This document shows positions 15,620 through 19,578 of a stretch of DNA of 19,578 bases, piece by piece (within the stretch, counting starts at the first letter, position 1; each line of letters starts with the position of its first letter). Source of the DNA: Mariniphaga sp964540165 (GTDB lineage Bacteria > Bacteroidota > Bacteroidia > Bacteroidales > Prolixibacteraceae); the NCBI GenBank assembly GCA_964540165.1, contig CAZILU010000052.1:1-19578 (forward strand). The letters run 5' to 3'. The notes beneath the pieces are model-generated. The model ran no database searches. It saw only the letters and a program-made list of their open reading frames with translations, and was not told the origin of the DNA. Position numbers and translations under genes: made by a program.

Positions 15620-15648
15620 GTGGTTGCTTCGCTGCGCTCACAATGACG
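15620..15648 (+). repeat. Dispersed short repeat, copy 5
   Basis: Begins GTGGTTGCTTCGCTGCGCTC and continues ACAATGACG. It lies 17 bp after copy 4, so copies 3-5 form a loose cluster. Confidence 0.8.
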
Positions 15649-15721
15649 ATGCAATTTTTGGAAATTGGTAGATTATGTCCATCTTTAGGCGCAATTTTAA
15701 AACGTATCATTTTATTGATTT

Positions 15722-17992
15722 ATGCGAAAACGAATTCAGATTAAAAACAGGATCATGAGGCAATACGTACGCTTATTTGTCCTGGTTGCAGGTCTGTCCG
15801 GTATGGCACAGCAGTCTGCCCGGGGAGCAACGGCCGATGTGGTGATCACATCCAACGATGGTAAAACCGGGGTGATTGCAGATGAACATGGGGTTTTGCA
15901 TGTTAATGCATCCCAAAATGCTGTTCGCGAGTTCAGATCGGATGGCGTTGTTTGCTACAGCGACTTTGGTGCTGTGGGCGATGGCCAGACCGATGATATG
16001 GAAGCTATCGTGGCCGCCCACGCGTTCGCCAACCTGCACGCCCTTCCTGTGAAAGCCGATTCGGGGGCAACGTACTACATCAGCGGGAAGGATCGCACGG
16101 CGATTATCAAGACCGATACTGATTTCGGCACGGCATCCTTTATCATTGACGATACCGCCGTCCAAAACCACAAGTCACCGGTTTTTCAGGTCAGTTCGAG
16201 CCAGGCATCGTTCAAGCTTACAGGGGTTTCAACGCTTAAGAGAGATCAGGAGAAGATTGATGTCTCGTTGCCGGGACCCTGCCTGGTCACTGCTTACAAC
16301 TCGAATGTCAAGCGCTATATCCGCTATGGGTCTAACCAGAATGACGGAGCTTCGCAGACGGATATCTTTATCGTTGACAAAAACGGCAATGTGGATATGG
16401 ACGCTCCGATCATCTGGGACTTTGACCAGATTACGAGTATCAGCGCGTTACCGATCGATGAAACGACGCTGACCGTCACCGGGGGACGATTCACCACCAT
16501 TGCCTATAGCCAGGTATCGAGCAGTTATCACAACCGGGGCTTTGCGATCAAGCGATCGAATGTAGTGGTTGACGGAATGGTGCATCTGGTCACCGGCGAA
16601 GGCGCTGACGGTCCGCCCTATACCGGCTTCATAAACGCGAGCGACTGCTCCTATGTGACGGTGCGTAACACCGTTCTTACCGGGCACAAGACCTATTACA
16701 AGATTGGCTCGGCGGGCGTGAAGGTCTCTATGGGCACCTATGACATCTCCCTCACGCGGGCACTGAATGTCTCCTTCATCAACTGCAGTCAGTCGAACGA
16801 CATCAAAAACAGCACCTATTGGGGAATTATGGGAAGCAACTATTGCAAGAATCTGGTTTTGGACAGTTGTTCTTTTTCCCGTTTTGATGCCCATCAGGGC
16901 GTTGCCAACGCGACCATCCGCAACTCGACGCTGGGTCATATGGGGATCAATGCCATTGGCCGCGGGGTCTTCACCGTGGAGAACTCCACGATCCATGGCA
17001 AGAGTCTCATTAACCTGCGCTCCGACTATGGCAGTACCTGGGAGGGAGAGTTTATCATTCGCAACTGCGTTTTTGCACCTCCGGGAGGCAGCTCTTCATC
17101 CAGTGCGAACCTGATCGGCGGATCCAATGCCGGGCAGCACGATTTCGGTTATACCTGCTACATGCCGGAGCGGATCACCATCGAAAACCTTCATATCGAT
17201 GACTCGAAGTATCCCGCGGATTACCGGGGACCCGTCATTTTTGCCAATTTTAATTCAAAGATGACCGACCATACCTACGTGGAGCAGTATCCCTATGTCA
17301 TCACGAAAGAGGTCCTTCTCCGGAATGTTACCGTTGCCAGTGGCAAGGCCATCCGGGTCAGCGATAACCTCTATATGTTCAGGGATGTCAATGTAACCGC
17401 GGAGCAGGGGACGGACTATGAGGATCATCGGCGTCCGTTTGTTACCGGAACGGCAAAAATGATTGATAATATCACTGGTTTTGTTGAGGCTTCATCCAGC
17501 AGTCCGGGAACGATCTATTTTGTCGAATATGGATTGAAAATTACCTCCAAAGCCGAACTGGATTCACTGGTTGTTGCTAATCGGGGTCGCAAAGTGGCTG
17601 TCTCCGAAGCCGATGTGCCGGTGATCATTTTAGCCACCGGACTGCCGGGGGGGTATTATGTGTTTTACGCTGTGGATGAGGATGGGCGGGTATCGATGCC
17701 CGCTACCGGCTTTTCGATTGTCAATCAAACCGGGCCGGTGACAGGCATAGAGACTGTTGAGCTTGGCACGGATCTTCGTGTTACACGGCAAAATCATCAG
17801 ATCAGGGTTGATCCCGGGGTTGATGATCAAACTTATTCGCTCGATGTTTATAGCGTAACCGGACAGGTTTTATACCGGGGAAAGGGGTTGTCGGGGATAC
17901 AGATGATTGATCTGAATGGAGTTCGCGGAGTAGTGGTTGTTCGGATGATTGTGGGGAGGGAGGTAGAGGTTGCTTCGCTGCGCTACCAATGA
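15722..17992 (+). CDS. Secreted right-handed beta-helix protein with pectate-lyase-like N-terminus and T9SS-type tail
   Basis: 756 residues from ATG 15722; an ATG at 15755 would give a more compact signal peptide (MRQYVRLFVLVAGLSG). Residues about 79-100 (CYSDFGAVGDGQTDDMEAI) are the hallmark opening of the pectate-lyase superfamily domain used by many polysaccharide-active beta-helix proteins. Beta-helix rungs follow to about 540 (VENSTIHGKSLINLRS, GEFIIRNCVF). From about 673 a T9SS type A-like sorting domain is seen (YSLDVYSVTGQVLYRG, LNGVRGVVVVRM), predicting export and surface attachment or release. The final eight codons (EVASLRYQ) and stop come from the dispersed repeat. Activity could be lyase, hydrolase or glycan binding; catalytic residues cannot be assigned. 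Confidence 0.82.
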   Translation: MRKRIQIKNRIMRQYVRLFVLVAGLSGMAQQSARGATADVVITSNDGKTGVIADEHGVLHVNASQNAVREFRSDGVVCYSDFGAVGDGQTDDMEAIVAAHAFANLHALPVKADSGATYYISGKDRTAIIKTDTDFGTASFIIDDTAVQNHKSPVFQVSSSQASFKLTGVSTLKRDQEKIDVSLPGPCLVTAYNSNVKRYIRYGSNQNDGASQTDIFIVDKNGNVDMDAPIIWDFDQITSISALPIDETTLTVTGGRFTTIAYSQVSSSYHNRGFAIKRSNVVVDGMVHLVTGEGADGPPYTGFINASDCSYVTVRNTVLTGHKTYYKIGSAGVKVSMGTYDISLTRALNVSFINCSQSNDIKNSTYWGIMGSNYCKNLVLDSCSFSRFDAHQGVANATIRNSTLGHMGINAIGRGVFTVENSTIHGKSLINLRSDYGSTWEGEFIIRNCVFAPPGGSSSSSANLIGGSNAGQHDFGYTCYMPERITIENLHIDDSKYPADYRGPVIFANFNSKMTDHTYVEQYPYVITKEVLLRNVTVASGKAIRVSDNLYMFRDVNVTAEQGTDYEDHRRPFVTGTAKMIDNITGFVEASSSSPGTIYFVEYGLKITSKAELDSLVVANRGRKVAVSEADVPVIILATGLPGGYYVFYAVDEDGRVSMPATGFSIVNQTGPVTGIETVELGTDLRVTRQNHQIRVDPGVDDQTYSLDVYSVTGQVLYRGKGLSGIQMIDLNGVRGVVVVRMIVGREVEVASLRYQ

Positions 17993-17994
17993 CG
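17966..17994 (+). repeat. Dispersed short repeat, copy 6, within the 3' end of the beta-helix gene
   Basis: GAGGTTGCTTCGCTGCGCTA-type copy read in frame as E-V-A-S-L-R-Y-Q-stop. It occupies the gap to the convergent lipoprotein gene, which ends at 18004. Confidence 0.85.
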
Positions 17995-18003
17995 TGGTTG
18001 TGA

Positions 18004-19263
18004 TTATTCCCAACCCGTAAACGCTTCCTTTTCCCATTCGTACTTTTCGCTGCTCTGGTTCACCAGGTCGGTGATGTCGAATGAGCCGGTCCACCCACGG
18101 GAGACAGCTCCATAGTCGGCTTTTGAGTAGAAGCCCACGTAGCGGGTGAAGGCGCCGTTGAGGGCATTGCTATTCACCCGGATCTTGCCGGTTTCAACGC
18201 CTAACTGCTCTTTCAGGAGGGCCATCCGCTCCTCACGCGTTCCGTTTTGCAACACAGCGGCTTCCTCCGTGCTGAGCAGGTATTGGAACTCTTTGGGTGT
18301 GAACCCCCGGTGATTGAAGGTGATGGCGCTGTTGATTGTGTTGGTACCCAGATTGGTAAACTGGTTTTCGGTGAAGGCGTAGTTGGTAGCGAAGTACTCA
18401 TCGCCGGGATCCACATCGTTGTAACAGGGGACGGCGATGAAGGCGACGGCCACATATTTCTCATGGTCGTTCCGGATAAACACCGAATTCCGCACCATGC
18501 CGAAGTCGCACTTGTCTCTGAACCGTACATACTCGCCGGTGCAGTCTTCGAAGTGGCAGTCGATCACGCTGATGTTGGACGAGTCGTAGGCGTGGTACAT
18601 CATGTGCGACCCCGAGTTCTTGCCGATCCGTTTGAAGGTGCAGCTCTGGTAGGTGATGTCCGTAGTCCGATCGTAGTGGCACCCGGTGGCACCGTAGACA
18701 ATCCCGTTCATGTCGGTCCAGCTGCAGTTCTCAATGAGGATGTTGTGGGAGGGGATGGCGCCGGTGGTTGACCGCACCGCCATTACGTAGTTGATGCTTC
18801 CGTGGCCGGTAAAATGAAGATCACGGACGTGGATATTCTGGCAGCTGTTGAAATAGATCAGGTTGCTCCGGGTGGCGTAACCCTCTAAAACGTGAAACAG
18901 CACATCATCGCCGCCGGTGATGGTCAGCCGGTTCGTTTCGTTGCCAATCCCTTTCAGCGTGAGTCCCATATCGATATATGCCTTGTGGTAATCGCCCGGA
19001 AGAAGCTTTACCTCCACAGGCGATGTTTTCAATTCGTATTGCACCTGCAGCCAAAAATCCATATCGAGGAGATCTGCCGCATCGGCTTCTGTCGCCCCGT
19101 TTTTTTTGCCTTTGGCGTTCTCGGCTGCATAACGTACGACGCTTTTATCTGTGTTGTCAACATCTTCAATGATGTCATTGTCGTCGGAACATCCCATAAC
19201 CATAAGGCTGATGATCAGTAGTACGATTGAGGTTAATGTGGCGTTGGTTTTTGAATAATTCAT
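18004..19263 (-). CDS. Right-handed beta-helix surface lipoprotein
   Basis: 419 residues from ATG 19263. The signal peptide ends in a lipobox with C25 (SLMVMGC), followed by acidic SDDNDIIED, similar to the acidic lipoprotein export signal that sends Bacteroidota lipoproteins to the cell surface. Residues about 85-310 show beta-helix rungs with N-x-x-I/V and cysteine/asparagine ladders (NLIYFNSCQNIHVRDLHFTG, NILIENCSWTDMNG, DITYQSCTFKRIG, NISVIDCHFEDC). Similar folds occur in chondroitinase-B/alginate-lyase-type proteins, but no catalytic set is evident, so a glycan lyase or binding role is only possible. The gene converges on the T9SS-tailed beta-helix gene, 11 bp apart. Confidence 0.8.
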   Translation of the reverse strand: MNYSKTNATLTSIVLLIISLMVMGCSDDNDIIEDVDNTDKSVVRYAAENAKGKKNGATEADAADLLDMDFWLQVQYELKTSPVEVKLLPGDYHKAYIDMGLTLKGIGNETNRLTITGGDDVLFHVLEGYATRSNLIYFNSCQNIHVRDLHFTGHGSINYVMAVRSTTGAIPSHNILIENCSWTDMNGIVYGATGCHYDRTTDITYQSCTFKRIGKNSGSHMMYHAYDSSNISVIDCHFEDCTGEYVRFRDKCDFGMVRNSVFIRNDHEKYVAVAFIAVPCYNDVDPGDEYFATNYAFTENQFTNLGTNTINSAITFNHRGFTPKEFQYLLSTEEAAVLQNGTREERMALLKEQLGVETGKIRVNSNALNGAFTRYVGFYSKADYGAVSRGWTGSFDITDLVNQSSEKYEWEKEAFTGWE

Positions 19264-19320
19264 GTTAGTGAAATTGTATTAATATTTTGATTACCTGGCA
19301 AATGTGGATTTGTGTTCCTG

Positions 19321-19338
19321 TCGGTCATTCCTGACCGA
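19321..19338. promoter_or_regulatory. Perfect hairpin upstream of the lipoprotein gene
   Basis: TCGGTCA-TTCC-TGACCGA is a 7-bp perfect stem with a 4-nt loop, 57 bp upstream of the lipoprotein ATG. No T tract follows on either strand. If the -7 box at 19470 is used, it lies in the 5' leader. The 315-bp region 19264-19578 holds no gene that I can see. Confidence 0.4.
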
Positions 19339-19398
19339 TGAAATTCGCATAATTTTAATCGTTGTCGTTTGTGTTGTAAAACGTCATGCTTGTTTCAG

Positions 19399-19419
19399 TT
19401 TTTCATTTTTCATTTTTCA
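19399..19419 (+). repeat. Three tandem TTTTTCA units
   Basis: The 7-bp unit is repeated exactly three times. On the minus strand it gives ATGAAAAATGAAAA-type sequence in the leader of the lipoprotein gene. No start in this run opens a gene-like frame. Confidence 0.6.
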
Positions 19420-19469
19420 TTGTCTTCGTTTTATTATGCAGATTGGATGTTGAGTTTTGCATTGAAAGG

Positions 19470-19477
19470 CAAAGATA
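19470..19477 (-). promoter_or_regulatory. Candidate -7 box for the lipoprotein gene
   Basis: On the minus strand TATCTTTG followed by C matches the Bacteroidota -7 consensus exactly. It lies 206 bp before the ATG, implying a long leader with the TTTTTCA units and the 19321 hairpin. No -33 TTG was found at the usual distance. Confidence 0.38.
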
Positions 19478-19514
19478 AGGGATTTGGGGGAGATATGGAA
19501 GGGATGAGAATTAT

Positions 19515-19578
19515 GTGGTGATAATAGGTTGATTTGGTGGGGGATTCGGTGGTGATTTTGTGGTGATTTATGGTGATT
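19515..19578 (+). repeat. Degenerate GTGGTGATT repeat at the window edge
   Basis: RTGGTGATT units start at 19549, 19560 and 19570, with a partial GTGGTGAT at 19515, giving a 10-11 bp period among the last three. The array runs to the last base and may continue beyond the window. Confidence 0.5.

Noticed and set aside
15472..15654. 60-codon minus-strand ORF with HCERSEA-type repeats
   Set aside because: It is the translated dispersed repeat, a known kind of spurious ORF.

Overview
The window looks like chromosomal DNA of a member of the Bacteroidota, probably Bacteroidales. The signs are a type IX secretion (T9SS)-like C-terminal domain, a FISUMP-domain protein, a propeller-type sensor kinase beside a LytTR regulator, an acidic surface-lipoprotein signal, and several matches to the Bacteroidota -7 promoter element TAnnTTTG. 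No rRNA, tRNA, CRISPR array or transposase was seen. The lower taxon cannot be fixed from sequence reading alone.

Layout: (1) 3-1826 (+), 3' part of a Wzi-like outer-membrane capsule protein; (2) 2090-3391 (+), a secreted FISUMP-domain protein in visibly more AT-rich DNA; (3) 3463-5364 (-), a membrane-anchored CapD/WbpM-type UDP-sugar 4,6-dehydratase; (4) 5598-9541 (-), a LytTR response regulator translationally coupled to a large propeller/Y_Y_Y/LytS-type sensor kinase; (5) 9582-9991 (-), a third capD-like gene whose interior is replaced by 100 N; (6) 10237-13364 (+), a REC-PAS-LuxR regulator and a HisKA sensor kinase, separated by a 64-66 bp tandem repeat; (7) 13407-15374 (-), the second complete capD; (8) 15722-17992 (+) and 18004-19263 (-), convergent right-handed beta-helix proteins, one with a T9SS-like tail and one a lipoprotein.

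The theme is cell-surface polysaccharide: three nucleotide-sugar dehydratases, a capsule-type outer-membrane protein, two secreted beta-helix proteins that may act on or bind glycans, and two independent signalling pairs among them. That the regulators control these genes is inference from position only.

The most informative signals are structural. The 100-N gap is bounded on each side by exactly 55 bp identical to the second capD, and filling it with the matching capD interior restores an in-frame gene of exactly 1968 nt. This points to a collapsed near-identical duplicate, and means two directly repeated capD genes flank the REC-PAS-LuxR/kinase pair and could recombine it away. A short dispersed repeat (GAGGTTGCTTCG...) occurs six times in one orientation, often at gene 3' ends, and supplies the last codons and stop of the T9SS-tailed beta-helix protein.
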